Shown: one piece after another, positions 1-9,822 of the stretch
Position numbering within the stretch: position 1 is the stretch's first letter
Layout: each line of letters begins with the position of its first letter
Source of the DNA: Plantago major
Lineage: Eukaryota; Streptophyta; Magnoliopsida; Lamiales; Plantaginaceae
DNA: 64,000 nt
Direction of reading: 5' to 3'
NCBI GenBank assembly: GCA_026545765.1
Contig: CM048841.1
Span: 89,386,636 to 89,450,635, forward strand
Made by a program: the position numbers and the translations under genes
Notes under the pieces: generated by a model
The model's input: only the letters and a program-made list of their open reading frames with translations
Databases searched by the model: none
What the model was told of the DNA's origin: nothing

Positions 1-308
1 TGTCACAAACGGCTTGTGACTTCCGAGAACAATTTTCTCCCTGTACTTTCCCGGACCGATAATTATGATAACCCTCTTATTATTCCCATTCGAAATAGTT
101 TTCAGGGCGTCAGTAATTGTTCTAAACTGACCTTTGCCATCTGCTTGGACCCGGATAGTTCTTGGATGAGTCTCCGCCTAGACGAGTTCTTTGTTCAAAG
201 TGGACTTTCGTTCACTGAACGGGCGAACATTGGTTTCGAACCATTTATTAATTTGGGACTTATCTTTTGGGATGTGGTGATAATCGTCCGTGTAAAAAAA
301 ACACACAC
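1..308. other. Unassigned sequence left of the Copia element
   Basis: A 150-codon open frame on the + strand starts at 16 and runs into the TA microsatellite that follows. The pre-repeat part (about 95 codons) resembles no family I recognise and has no clear domain. It could be the end of a gene or element that begins outside the window, or chance. No function is assigned. Confidence 0.3.
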
Positions 309-430
<122 letters not shown>

Positions 431-439
431 TATTGTTTT

Positions 440-929
440 TGTTAGAATATGCCTTGAATCAGGATTAGGCCTATTTCCTAGATTTGTAAGGTTTGGGCTT
501 ATTTGTCCACTAGGTTATCTGTATACTAGGTTTGTCAGGATTGGATTCTATTTCCTAGTCATGTTCGGTATTTGTCTAGAGAAGTATTGTATATACTTCC
601 TCTTAGCCTAGTTAAATTATTCAGAGATCATTTTGCATTCTGAGATGATCATTCTGCATTCTGTAATCTAATTATTCCATAATCATATTAATCTGTGATC
701 AATCCGTCGTGAACATTCTGTTATTCTGTCATGATCATTCTGGTATTCTACATTTTGTTTCTGAGATCATTTAGTGATCATTCAGTGATATCATTCTGTA
801 ATAAGTACTCATCAAGATTAATAAAATTGTTCTCTTCTCTGCCCGTGGACGTAGCTAACTCATTGTTAGTGAACCACGTTAAATCTTTGTGTTCTTTATT
901 CACGTTGTTTATGATCTTTCTTGCTTTCA
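440..929 (+). repeat. 5' LTR of the Copia element
   Basis: Begins TGTTAGAATATG and ends near TTGCTTTCA, just before the primer-binding site. It aligns along its length with 4274-5041 apart from scattered substitutions and a 275-bp gap where the 3' LTR has a MITE. It is rich in the short motif gatcattctg. It should carry the promoter and poly(A) signals of the element. Confidence 0.85.
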
Positions 930-940
930 TTATAACAAAC

Positions 941-953
941 TGGTATCAAGAGC
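941..953 (+). other. Primer-binding site (Met-tRNA type)
   Basis: TGGTATCAAGAGC lies about 11 bp after the end of the 5' LTR. It matches the usual plant Copia site (TGGTATCAGAGC), complementary to the initiator methionine tRNA 3' end, with one inserted A. Confidence 0.75.
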
Positions 954-989
954 TGGATCTGTTCTAGTGTTTGAAATTCACTGAGAAAG

Positions 990-2217
990 ATGTCTGGTAT
1001 TAACATGAAGATCGACAAATTTACCGGGAGGAATAGTTTCAGTTTATGGCAGATCAAGATGCGAGCTTTGTTGAAACAACAAGAGCTGTGGGCGCCGCTT
1101 GTTAGGAAGTCGACATAAAAAGTCACCACTGAGATGGCCGTTCTGGAGGAGAAGGCACACTCGACGATTATGTTGTGTGTCTTCTGACGATATCATCACC
1201 GAGATCGTGGAGGAGGAAACCGCGCAAGGTCTGTGGGTTAAGCTCGAGAGTCTCTATATGACAAAGTCCTTAACCAATAAGTTTCTTCTGAAGCAACGTC
1301 TGTTCAGTCTGCGAATGCATGAAGGTTTGCCTCTCCGAGACCATCTGGATCAGTTAAACACAATTTTACTAGAATTGCATAATATTGACGTTAAGGTTGA
1401 AGATGAGGACGCTGCTTTAATTCTGTTAGTGTCTTTACCATTATCGTATGAGAATTTCGTGCAATCGTTTAGTGTTGGTAAAGATACTATTTCTCTAGAA
1501 GAGGTTAGATCATCCCTCCATACTAGAGAGCTGCGCCATAAGGCTGCTGGTACAGGTGTTGATAATCAGGCTGCTGGGTTAGTAGCTAGTGGGAGTAATA
1601 GACATGGAAATTCGAGAAAGAAGAAATTCAATAAACCAGCTTCTAAGGGTTCAAAACCGAATGATACCTGTAATTACTGTAAAGAGAAGGGACACTGGAA
1701 ATCTGAATGTCCTAAGAAGAAGAGGCAACAAGATAAACCGACAGGTACTGCTGTTGTAGCTGATACCAATTCTGAAGAGGATATTGCTCTAGTTGCTGAT
1801 GAGCACACGCATTACAGTGATTCGTGGATCCTTGATTCTGGAGCATCTTCTCATATAAGTCCGCGCAGGGAGTGGTTTATAACCTACGAGCAAGTAGAGG
1901 GTGGCAATATTTCTATGGCTAACAGTTTTCTTTGTAAGACGGTTGGAATAGGATCGATCAAAATTCAGACACATGATGGTAAATTCTGCACATTGAATGA
2001 TGTTAGGCATGTTCCACTTATGACAAAGAATCTGATATCTTTGAGTACACTTAACAACAAGCGTTTCCGTTTTCAAGGTGGAGGTGGAGTTTTACATGTC
2101 TACAAGGGTTCTAATGTAGTTCTGAAAGGTGTAAAACGTGGTACCTTGTATATTCTTCAAGGTTCTACGTTACCAAGTTATGTTGCTAGGCATCATACGG
2201 TCAGGGGTACACCATAG
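990..2217 (+). pseudogene. Copia gag-protease remnant
   Basis: The frame opens at ATG 990 (MSGINMKIDKFTG) but stops near 1117 (LVRKST then TAA). It resumes in another frame around 1140 and stays open to 2217. Visible parts are the gag capsid-like region (LWVKLESLYMTKSLTNKFLL), a CCHC zinc knuckle (CNYCKEKGHWKSEC, near 1669-1710) and the aspartic protease motif (WILDSGASSHIS, near 1825). The end reads into VRGTP, which belongs to integrase, so the protein passes directly from the protease tail to an integrase piece. Not functional as a polyprotein. Confidence 0.85.
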
Positions 2218-2434
2218 CAGAATGGTGTAGCAGAATATGAATCAGACACTTTTGGAGAGAGCTAGATGCATGCTCTCTAATGCTGGACTAACTAGAAGAT
2301 TCTGGCCAAAAGCGGTTAGTACAGCATGCTATCTGATAAATCGTGGACCTCACACAGAAAGTGGTGGTGTTGAGAAACAGGTGGAGCAACAAGTCACTCT
2401 AGATGAGAGTGAATCACAACATGAAAGTGAATAG
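2190..2434 (+). pseudogene. Integrase C-terminal remnant (core deleted)
   Basis: The sequence reads HHTVRGTP, stop, QNGVAEYMNQTLLERARCML and on to FWPKAVSTACYLINRGPHT. This is the part of Copia integrase after the last catalytic acidic residue. The zinc-binding and DDE core sequences normally found before it are absent between about 2180 and 2195, pointing to an internal deletion. A second apparent deletion after RGPHT joins it to a linker rich in Glu and Ser. Confidence 0.75.
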
Positions 2435-2491
2435 CCACACTCAGAATCAGAACCATCAGTTTCTTCACTGCCAGCAGCAAATCAGCACAAC

Positions 2492-3431
2492 TTGACAGGT
2501 GATCGATTAAGGAGATGGAATTATGGGAAGCCTCCCATCAGATTAGGTTTTGAACATATGGTGGCCTATGCACTACAGGTTGTTGAAGAGGTGGATCCTA
2601 ACTCTGATGAGCCATACACCTACAATGAAGCAGTGTCATGTACTGAGTCTGCCCAATGGCATGCTGCAATGGGAGATGAGATGGAGTCACTTCATAAGAA
2701 TCAGACTTGGGAATTAACCAAGCGACCTCGAGACAGGAAGATTGTCACCTGTAAATGGGTCTACAAGAAGAAGGAAGGAGAAACATATGTTGAGGGTATC
2801 AAGTATAAAGCTCGAGTTGTAACTAGAGGGTTCACTCAGAGAGAGGGAGTAGACTATAATGAGGTTTTTTCGCCAGTGGTCAGACACACTTCCATCAGGG
2901 TACTACTAGCAATAGTAGCACATTAGAATCTAGAGCTTGAACAACTAGATGTGAAGATAGCTTTTCTGCATGGAGAGCTAGAAGAGGAGATATACATGAC
3001 TCAGTTGGATGGTTTTCAGGTTCCTAGTAAGGAAGACTATATATGTTTGCAAGTTGAAAAAGTCCTTGTATGGACTAAAGAAGTCTCCGAGACAGTGGTA
3101 TAAGAGATTCAACAGCTATATGATAGAGATTGGCTACATCAAGAGTTCGTATGATTGTTATGTTTACTACAGCAAGGCAACAAATGGTTCTTTGATCTAT
3201 CTGGTCTTGTATGTAGATGATATGTTGATAGATGCAGAGAACAAGTCTGATGTTCAGAAGTTGAAGGATCTCCTTAATGCTGAGTTTGAGATGAAAGATT
3301 TAGGTGCGGCTCGGAAAATTCTGGGGATGGAGATTTATAGGGATAGAAGCAAAAAGAATTTTTTTTATCACAAAAGGGATACATTCAGAAGATTTTGTCA
3401 AGATTTGGCATGTCTACATCAAAGCCCATAG
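2492..3431 (+). pseudogene. Copia reverse transcriptase remnant
   Basis: Two overlapping open stretches encode the RT domain. One has WHAAMGDEMESLHKNQTWEL through CKWVYKKK and VDYNEVFSPVVRHTSIR. The other has CKLKKSLYGLKKSPRQWYKRF and the catalytic YVDDM motif near 3210. Stops near 2924 and frameshifts near 2990-3010 and 3395 separate the blocks. The YVDD core is intact, but no continuous protein is possible. Confidence 0.85.
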
Positions 3432-3504
3432 ATACTCCTAGTGCTGCAAATGCACATCTGTCTATTGCTTTTGCACCTAAGTCTGTTGAGGAGAGAAGGA
3501 GTAC

Positions 3505-4171
3505 ATGTCTCGAGTTCCCTATGCTAGTGCAGTAGGAAGCTTGATGTATGCAATGGTCTGCACTAGACCTGATCTTTCACAATCTGTTAGTGTCGTTAGT
3601 AGGTTTATGGGTGAACCTGGAAAGGAGTACTGGCAAGCTGTGAAGAGGATTTTTCGGTACCTAAAAGGTACGTCTGATGTTGGTCTCATTTATGGAGGTG
3701 ATACAGAGTGTTTGGTGACAGGGTTTTTTAGACTCTGATTATGCTGGAGATGTTGACAATAGAAGATCTATGACCGGTTATGTTTTCACTCTTGGAGGTT
3801 CAGTTGTCAGTTGGAAAGCTACTTTGCAACCTACGGTGACTTTGTCTACTACGGAAGCAGAGTATATGGCGTTGACAGAAGCAACAAAAGAGGGAATCTG
3901 GTTAAAGGAATTGGTCAGTGATTTGGGTCTACATCATGATCAGGCTATAGTGTATTGTGACAGTCTCAGTGCAATCTGTTTAGCCGAGGATCAAGTCCAT
4001 CATGAGAGGACTAAGCACATTGATGTGAGGTATCATTTTCTAAGAAGTGAGAAGAGAATTAAGGTGAACAAAGTGGGTCCTGCTGATAACCTAGATGATA
4101 TGTTTAACAAGCCAGTTCCACATAGCAAGTTTCAACATTATTTGGACTTGCTAAATGTTAGGAGTTGCTGA
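3505..4171 (+). pseudogene. Copia RNase H domain remnant
   Basis: Contains SLMYAMVCTRPDLS, then after a frameshift near 3738-3750 the RNase H signature [22 protein letters not shown] and the distal [10 protein letters not shown] block. This is the usual 3' end of Copia pol, close to the polypurine tract. One frameshift disrupts it. Confidence 0.85.
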
Positions 4172-4273
4172 GGCAACATCTGAGGCAGAGGAGTTTTCTG
4201 GTACATCTGGCATTGTTATGGTGCATCTAGTACATATGTTATTTGTGAGAGGATTCAAGTTAAGGTGGAGATT

Positions 4274-5041
4274 TGTTAGAATATGCCTTGAATCAGGATT
4301 AAACCTATTTACTAGGTTTGTCAAGTTTGGACTTATTTGTCCACTAGGTTATCTGTATAATAGGTTTGTCAGGATTGGATTCTATTTCCTAGTCATGTTC
4401 GGTGTTTGTCTAGAGAAGTATTATATATACTTCCTCTTAGACTAGTTAAATTATTCAGAGATCATTCTGCATTCCGAGATGATCATTCTGCATTCTGTAA
4501 TTTGATTATTCCATAATCAGATTCATCTGTGATCAATCTGTTGTGATCATTCTGTTATTCTTTCATGATCATTCTAGTATTCTGTGATCATTCTGTTTCT
4601 GAGATCATTCAATGATCATTCAGTGATACTCCCTCCGTTCTAATAAGAGCTTCCTAGCTCCTTACTTTCTCTAATATTAAGGCGAATTAATAAAATATTA
4701 GTTTGTGTGGGGTATTATGTTGGTAAAATTGTAAGTGGATGATAAAGTAAGAGAGAAATTGAATAAAATGATGATAAAGTAGGAAAGAGATATAATAAAA
4801 AATTAGTTAGTGGAATAAAAACTTTCCATTTATGGGTTAGGAAGTTTCTAACGAAGCGCCAAAACAGGAAAGTTATGAAGTTATTAATGGAACGGAGGTA
4901 GTATCATTCTGTAATCAGTACTCCTCAAGATCAATAAAACTGTTATCTTCTCAGCCCGTGGACGTAGCTAACTCATTGTTAGTGAACCACGTTAAATCTT
5001 TATGTTCTTTATTCACGTTGTTTATGATCTTTCTTGCTTCA
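4274..5041 (+). repeat. 3' LTR of the Copia element
   Basis: Starts TGTTAGAATATG after the purine-rich tract and ends at TTCTTGCTTCA. Compared with the 5' LTR it has scattered substitutions and one 275-bp addition (MITE at 4629-4901 plus a TA duplication). Confidence 0.85.
4629..4901. mobile_element. Stowaway-like MITE in the 3' LTR
   Basis: 273 bp with terminal inverted repeats CTCCCTCCGTTC / GAACGGAGGTAG, flanked by TA on both sides (4627-4628, 4902-4903). The 5' LTR has the uninterrupted site (cagtgatatcattc near 783-796), so the ends are fixed by comparison. Typical of Tc1/mariner-derived Stowaway MITEs; no coding capacity. Confidence 0.92.
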
Positions 5042-5741
5042 ATGTTGGTTATAATATAATCGTTGGCATGCAATGGCTTTATATACGTTTTTCTATCATA
5101 TATATAGTTAATTAAAATATACTAACACAAATTTATTAATTCCTTTTGCTTCACTGCATGAATTAACCAAGACTGATCATGAGATAACTTAGGCTGTAAC
5201 CAAATTACTTTCGACAAGTCTCAATTTTTTCCCTCAAAGTATTCATAAATACTGGAGATGCTATTATCGGTTCTTAATTATAGAAGCACAATTAGGACAT
5301 TTATCAATCATCTTACATAAATGTACAAATTCTGTTTCTTAAATCAATCATCTTAATAAATACAATTTTGTTTCTTAAATCAATCATCTTAATAAATATT
5401 ACTAGCTACCAATTTGTTTCTTTAACATGAGATATATCTCCTGGTTACACACAATCAATCCTAATTAATGACACTATCCGGGTTTTCAGAATCAACAGGA
5501 TGAGCTAAAAAGAGGTTAATTGAATAGTAGTTGAATTGTTGTGAATTTTACATTTATTTAAAATTAAATTATAGTTAAAGTTTAAAAATGTTGACCGCAA
5601 AAAGTTAAATTGGGACATTTGATCTGGGATTGAGGGAGTAGCATTTTCATCCGGATGAGAAAGTAGGAGGGCGATTCACAAGGTGGGGATCATATGTTTG
5701 TTGATTGCTTAGCTTCTTGTAATTTAGATGATCTATGATAT
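5042..5741. other. Gene-free spacer
   Basis: AT-rich sequence with no supported ORF. A short imperfect tandem (ttcttaaatcaatcatcttaataaat) occurs near 5335-5395. Nothing else recognised. Confidence 0.5.
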
Positions 5742-5946
5742 TGTAACATCCCAACATCCCACATCAGTTAAAAGTGGTTGGGGTGAATGCTATATATGTA
5801 GGCCATCACTCTCCTATGGTATGAGGCATTTTCGGTGATACCAAAAGTAAATCCGTTAGGGCTCCGGCCCAAAGCGGACAATATCATACCAACGAGTCGT
5901 GTGTGGGACAGTCATGAGTAACTTCGTCGGTCCAATGGTCGGTTAC
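5742..5946 (+). repeat. 5' LTR of the TRIM element
   Basis: About 205 bp from TGTAACATCCC to GGTTAC. It shares the blocks tttaggtgatacc-like, aagcggacaatatcatacc and gtgtgggacagtcatgag with 9650-9800. The 3' LTR half has about 25 extra bases (ggtctcggcccattagtgg) near its end that the 5' copy lacks. Confidence 0.82.
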
Positions 5947-6193
5947 GAAGTGGTATCAGAGCGGGATGATCCAGAATTGCATGAATTAAGTGTCATGCGG
6001 GGCAAAGTGCTTATGGGCGGTGGGAACCACCTCTTGAGCCCGTAGGGGCCATCTCTAGATGTCTGCATGGCTGTATGGTCTCGGGAAAGATTTGTAACCC
6101 TTGAAAGCTCGACGAGGACGTCGAAGCCTTAAGGTGGTAGATTGTAACATCCCACATTCGTTAAAAGCGGTTGGGGTGAATGATATATATACA

Positions 6194-7412
6194 CTAGTAA
6201 TAACCCGTGGCGATGCCACGGTATAGTTTACTTTTAATAATAAATAAAAAGGGATGACAAGATAAATTAATCGAAAAAATAAAGTAGTCAAACTTATGTA
6301 AACAACGTTGGTCGTTGTGTCAGTGGTAGCTCTTTTTTTATGCTAATTATAGAAAATTTAAAAGTACGACTCATCATGATGGATATGCTTTAAAAGGGGT
6401 AGAATCCAACCTTAAACTCGTTCGGGACCCGACGGGTTGATAACATATATTTTATACCGGGTCCTACCGTATCTGAACTGTTAATTAGTAACATATACAT
6501 GTTTTTTAAAAATTTGTATCCCTCAAAACGAACCAAAATAAAATACAAAGGTATACTACACGGTCAATAGGGTTTTTTTCCCAACAACCCATGGTGGTAT
6601 GTGGTCACTCCATCACACACATAAAAATTATTATTGTACAAACATAATTTTACATGTTAGAGCAATTTCCCCCCGGTTTCCAACAACCCCGCGGTCTTAT
6701 GTAGTCACCCTACCAATGACGCAAAAGTTATTATTCAACAAACATATTTTCACATGCTATAATTGTTTTTTTCCCCACAATTCCAACCCCCCCCCCCCCC
6801 CCCCCAAACCAAACCAAACCCGGAGGCCCGTTATGGATGAAGAAAGTAGAGAGAAGATCGAAGAGAGTTCCCCGCCTAGAGAGTATATGCCCCCGACCCG
6901 TTATGGAGATCAAGAAAGTAGAAAGAAGATCGAAGAGAGTTTCCCCGCCTAAAGAGTATCCGCCCGCCCCACCCGCGGGAAAAATGTACTCCCTCCGTCT
7001 CGGAGGGCTACCGCGAAATTTTATGTGAAAAGCTAAAGTATTGATAGAATATAATAAAGGTGGGATAAAGTATACTTTTAGTGGCAAAGTGTGTAATTTG
7101 AGTGAAAAGTTGAGATTGTTTATTATTTGTTGGGTGTGGTAGCTTCCTTTTTTGGTAATGTATGAAGTTTTATGGGACGACTAAAAATGACAAATGTATG
7201 AAGTTTTGCGGGATGGGGTGAATAGTTTTTACTAAATTAATCATAAAATGTTGCGGTCAAATCTTGTTACAAAGGTATGGAACGGGTTCGAGTATATGTC
7301 ACACCGGACCTAAACATCATTATTTCGAGCAGGGTTGAATTCGGTTTAGATAGAACCCGATCCGTTTAAAAGTAAAATAACGAAATACCACTGTAGTAAG
7401 ATATAGGCCGAG
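6194..7412 (-). mobile_element. Helitron-like element, copy 1 (3' end)
   Basis: Read on the - strand, it ends with a hairpin (CCGTGGC, loop GAT, GCCACGG) a few bases before CTAG, followed by T. This is the 3' terminus expected of Helitrons (hairpin then CTRR, inserted before T). The same sequence recurs on the + strand at 55,725-56,603 with the same end, so it is mobile. It contains two imperfect tandem blocks of about 75 bp (cgttatggagatcaagaaag) and a poly-C tract. No Rep/helicase coding is visible. The 5' (TC) end is uncertain; about 7412 is where similarity to copy 2 fades. Confidence 0.6.
6989..7222. mobile_element. Stowaway-like MITE inside Helitron copy 1
   Basis: 234 bp starting CTCCCTCCGTCTCGG, flanked by TA (6987-6988 and 7223-7224). 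Helitron copy 2 has the empty site: reading copy 2 on the other strand gives aaatgTAgttttta with a single TA. The right inverted repeat is degenerate (ggatggggtgaa). Confidence 0.85.
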
Positions 7413-7434
7413 ATGAAAACATGCAATCCTGTCA

Positions 7435-7800
7435 AGAGACCGTCTCTAGGCCTAACTCACCACTTTTGTTATATACTCCATCCGCCCCGAACTCAAAACT
7501 TTCAATTTTCCGTTTTGGTCCGTTCTAAACTCAACTTCTCCTTCTTTAAATAAAAAATCTCTCTCATACTTTATTGACATATCTCCTATTTTATTTACAA
7601 TCTCTCATATTTTAACCACACTCTTTCAGTACTTTATTTACTCTTTTTGCTACTTTATTCATTATCTCTCCTACTTTATTCACTTTATCTTAAAACTTGT
7701 GCGGACCAACAGGAAGTTGTGTCCGTGACGGAGGGAGTATATGGGTAGGAGTAAGTCTTCTGAGAGACCATCTCTATATAAATTATCAAGAGACTGACAT
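7435..7800. mobile_element. Palindrome-ended MITE interrupted by a Stowaway MITE
   Basis: Left part carries gagaccgtctctaggc and right part carries gagagaccatctctatataaattatc with agagactgacatatactttcaag, matching the family seen at 29,338, 52,390 and 53,846. The body is interrupted by the Stowaway at 7476-7737. Confidence 0.5.
7476..7737. mobile_element. Stowaway-like MITE
   Basis: 262 bp with ends CTCCATCCGCCCC and GTGACGGAGGGAG, flanked by TA at 7474-7475 and 7738-7739. Non-coding; lies inside the palindrome-ended MITE. Confidence 0.85.
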
Positions 7801-7949
7801 ATACTTTCAAGAAAATCATTGATGTTATTGCCCTCATGATCCTAGCAACGACACTAAGGCTCCCCTATTCGAACTCTGCTCCAACGTAGAATCAAAATTT
7901 ATAATTGGACATCTAAATAACTATTAATTTTCTTTTAAATAGATTCGAG

Positions 7950-9480
7950 GAGTATTAAATATTTAATAAATGCTCTATTTTTAAAAATGTCATTATTTTA
8001 TTTTATCGCATTTAATAAATTTATATTATATTTTAATGAAAAAAATTTATTTAATTAATAATAATACTCAATATTGGTGCATTGGATTCGTTTTGTTACG
8101 GCGAATCCGAATATATATTCAAAATATTTTCGAAGTTTTTTGATAAATTTATATGAGATTTTATAAAAATAATGTATACGGTAAAAAAAGAGTGAAAGTG
8201 ATAAGGTGCATTGTATAGTATTGAAATTAAAATGTTTAATAACTTATTTTGCAAAATTGAATTTACACAACCAATATATCTCATTTAATAGATTTATATT
8301 TCATTTTAATGAATAATAATTTATTTAAAAAATAATAATATTCAACATTGGTGTCTATGGATTTGTCATGTCGAGGTGATCCAAATGTACGTTATATTTT
8401 ATAGATAAAATTATATGAAATTTAATAAAAACTATATATGCAGTCAACATACAAAAAATAAATAGTGGAATTCATAATTGCATCGCATTGTAAACAACTA
8501 ACATGTTCCACATCTTATTTCCCAAAATTAGGATTTAAGCAACCAATATATTCAATTTAATAAATTTATATTCTATTTTAATGAATAAATATTTTATTTA
8601 ATTAATAATAATATTTAAAATTAGTGTCTATGGATTCGTATTGTCGCGGTGAATCCAAATATATGTTCAAAATATTTTTCGTAGTTTTGTAGATAAATTT
8701 ATATGAGATTTAATAAAAATATATGCATGCAGTCAACATATTGAAAATAAATAGTGCAAGTTATTTGGTGCATTCCATTGTATTATATAATTATATAAAA
8801 TGCTCCATAGATTTTTTTTTTCAAATTTAAAATTTACACAACCAATAGAATTATACTTCTAAATTACAATTTTCTTTTTTTCTTTAATTTTGTGAATAAA
8901 ATTGCATAATAATATATTAAATTGGTGTCTATGGATTCGTCTTTGCCGTGGTGAATCCAAATATATGTTCTAAATATTTTTCGTAGTTTTGTAGATAAAT
9001 TTATATGATATTTAACCTAAAAATATATATATGCAGTCAGCGTACTAAAAATAAATAGTGCAAGTTATATGGTGCATTGCATTGAATTAGAATGTTCCAT
9101 AATTTTTTTTCCAAATTTAAAATTTAAACAACCAATAGAATTATACATCTAAGTTACAATTTTCTTTTTTGCTTTATTTTTTTGAAGAAAATTTCATAAT
9201 AATATTTAAAATTGGTGTCTATGGACTCGTCTTCTCGCGGTGAATCCAAATATATGTTCGAAATATTTTTCGGAGTTTTGTAGATAAATTCATATGAGAT
9301 TTAATAAAGATATATATATGCAGTCAACATACTAAAAATAAACAATGCAAGTTATATGATGCATTGCATTGTATATAATTAAAATGTTCCATAGATTTTT
9401 TTTTCAAAATTAAAATTTACACAACCAATAGAATTATACTTCAAAATTACAATTTTCTTTTTTGCTTTATTTTTGTGAAT
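7950..9480 (+). repeat. Satellite-like tandem array A (273-301 bp units)
   Basis: The landmark ggtgtctatggattcg recurs at about 8077, 8351, 8624, 8925 and 9215 (spacing 273-301 bp). Each unit has the same order: landmark, gtgaatccaaatata, gtagataaatttatatgagattt, gcagtcaacata, aataaatagtg, acaaccaata. Five imperfect AT-rich units with no open frame. The same unit occurs in opposite orientation at 53,265-54,240. Confidence 0.85.
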
Positions 9481-9497
9481 GAAACTCCATGAAATTC

Positions 9498-9543
9498 AAA
9501 GAGACATGCCACATCATATTTTACCTATGTGGCATGTCTCTTT
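9498..9543. repeat. Perfect 17-bp hairpin
   Basis: AAAGAGACATGCCACAT at 9498-9514 is followed after 12 bases by its exact reverse complement at 9527-9543. It sits between satellite array A and the TA microsatellite. No function is assigned. Confidence 0.85.
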
Positions 9544-9560
9544 GCTCACATATGTTACCA

Positions 9561-9562
<2 letters not shown>

Positions 9563-9644
<82 letters not shown>
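9563..9644. repeat. TA microsatellite at the right edge of the TRIM interruption
   Basis: About 80 bp of pure TA directly before the resumed 3' LTR (gagcagaccacc). It probably grew from the TATATA present at this point in the LTR. Confidence 0.92.
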
Positions 9645-9647
<3 letters not shown>

Positions 9648-9822
9648 CAGACCACCACTTTCCTATGGTATGAGGCCTTTTAGGTGATACCACAAGCAAA
9701 TTCGTGCAGGCTTCGGGCCAAAGCGGACAATATCATACCAACGAGACGTGTGTGGGACAGTCATGAGTAACCTCGCCGGTCCAATGGTCGGGTCTCGGCC
9801 CATTAGTGGTCGGGTCGTTACA

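Larger units (their letters stand above)
440..5041 (+). mobile_element. Degraded Copia (Ty1-type) LTR retrotransposon
   Basis: Two related LTRs (440-929 and 4274-5041) flank, in order, gag, protease, an integrase remnant, reverse transcriptase and RNase H, which is the Copia order. A primer-binding site resembling the initiator-Met tRNA 3' end lies at 941-953, and a purine-rich tract (ttaaggtggaga) precedes the 3' LTR. The reading frame is broken by stops and frameshifts, and the integrase catalytic core is missing, so the copy cannot be autonomous. The 3' LTR carries a nested MITE. I could not find a convincing 5-bp target duplication; the left flank is next to a microsatellite. Confidence 0.92.
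5742..9822 (+). mobile_element. TRIM-type LTR element with 3' LTR split by nested insertions
   Basis: The 5' LTR (5742-5946, starting TGTAACATCCC) is followed by a Met-tRNA primer site at 5951-5962 (TGGTATCAGAGC), a non-coding internal part of only about 200 bp, and a polypurine tract (taaggtggtag). The 3' LTR begins at 6143, breaks off at about 6190 in a TATATA stretch, and resumes at about 9640-9822, ending GTTACA. The outer flanks are GATAT at 5737-5741 and GATAT at 9823-9827, a perfect 5-bp target duplication. That proves the two LTR halves belong together. Without its inserts the element would be about 0.6 kb, within the TRIM size class. Confidence 0.88.

Noticed and set aside
5951-5962. 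A second large retrotransposon starting at this primer-binding site
   Set aside because: Only about 200 bp separate the primer site from a polypurine tract and the next LTR, so the element is a TRIM with no coding region.
9479-9683. Two overlapping 64-codon frames
   Set aside because: Mostly encoded by the TA microsatellite; the rest is the hairpin and the TRIM LTR edge.
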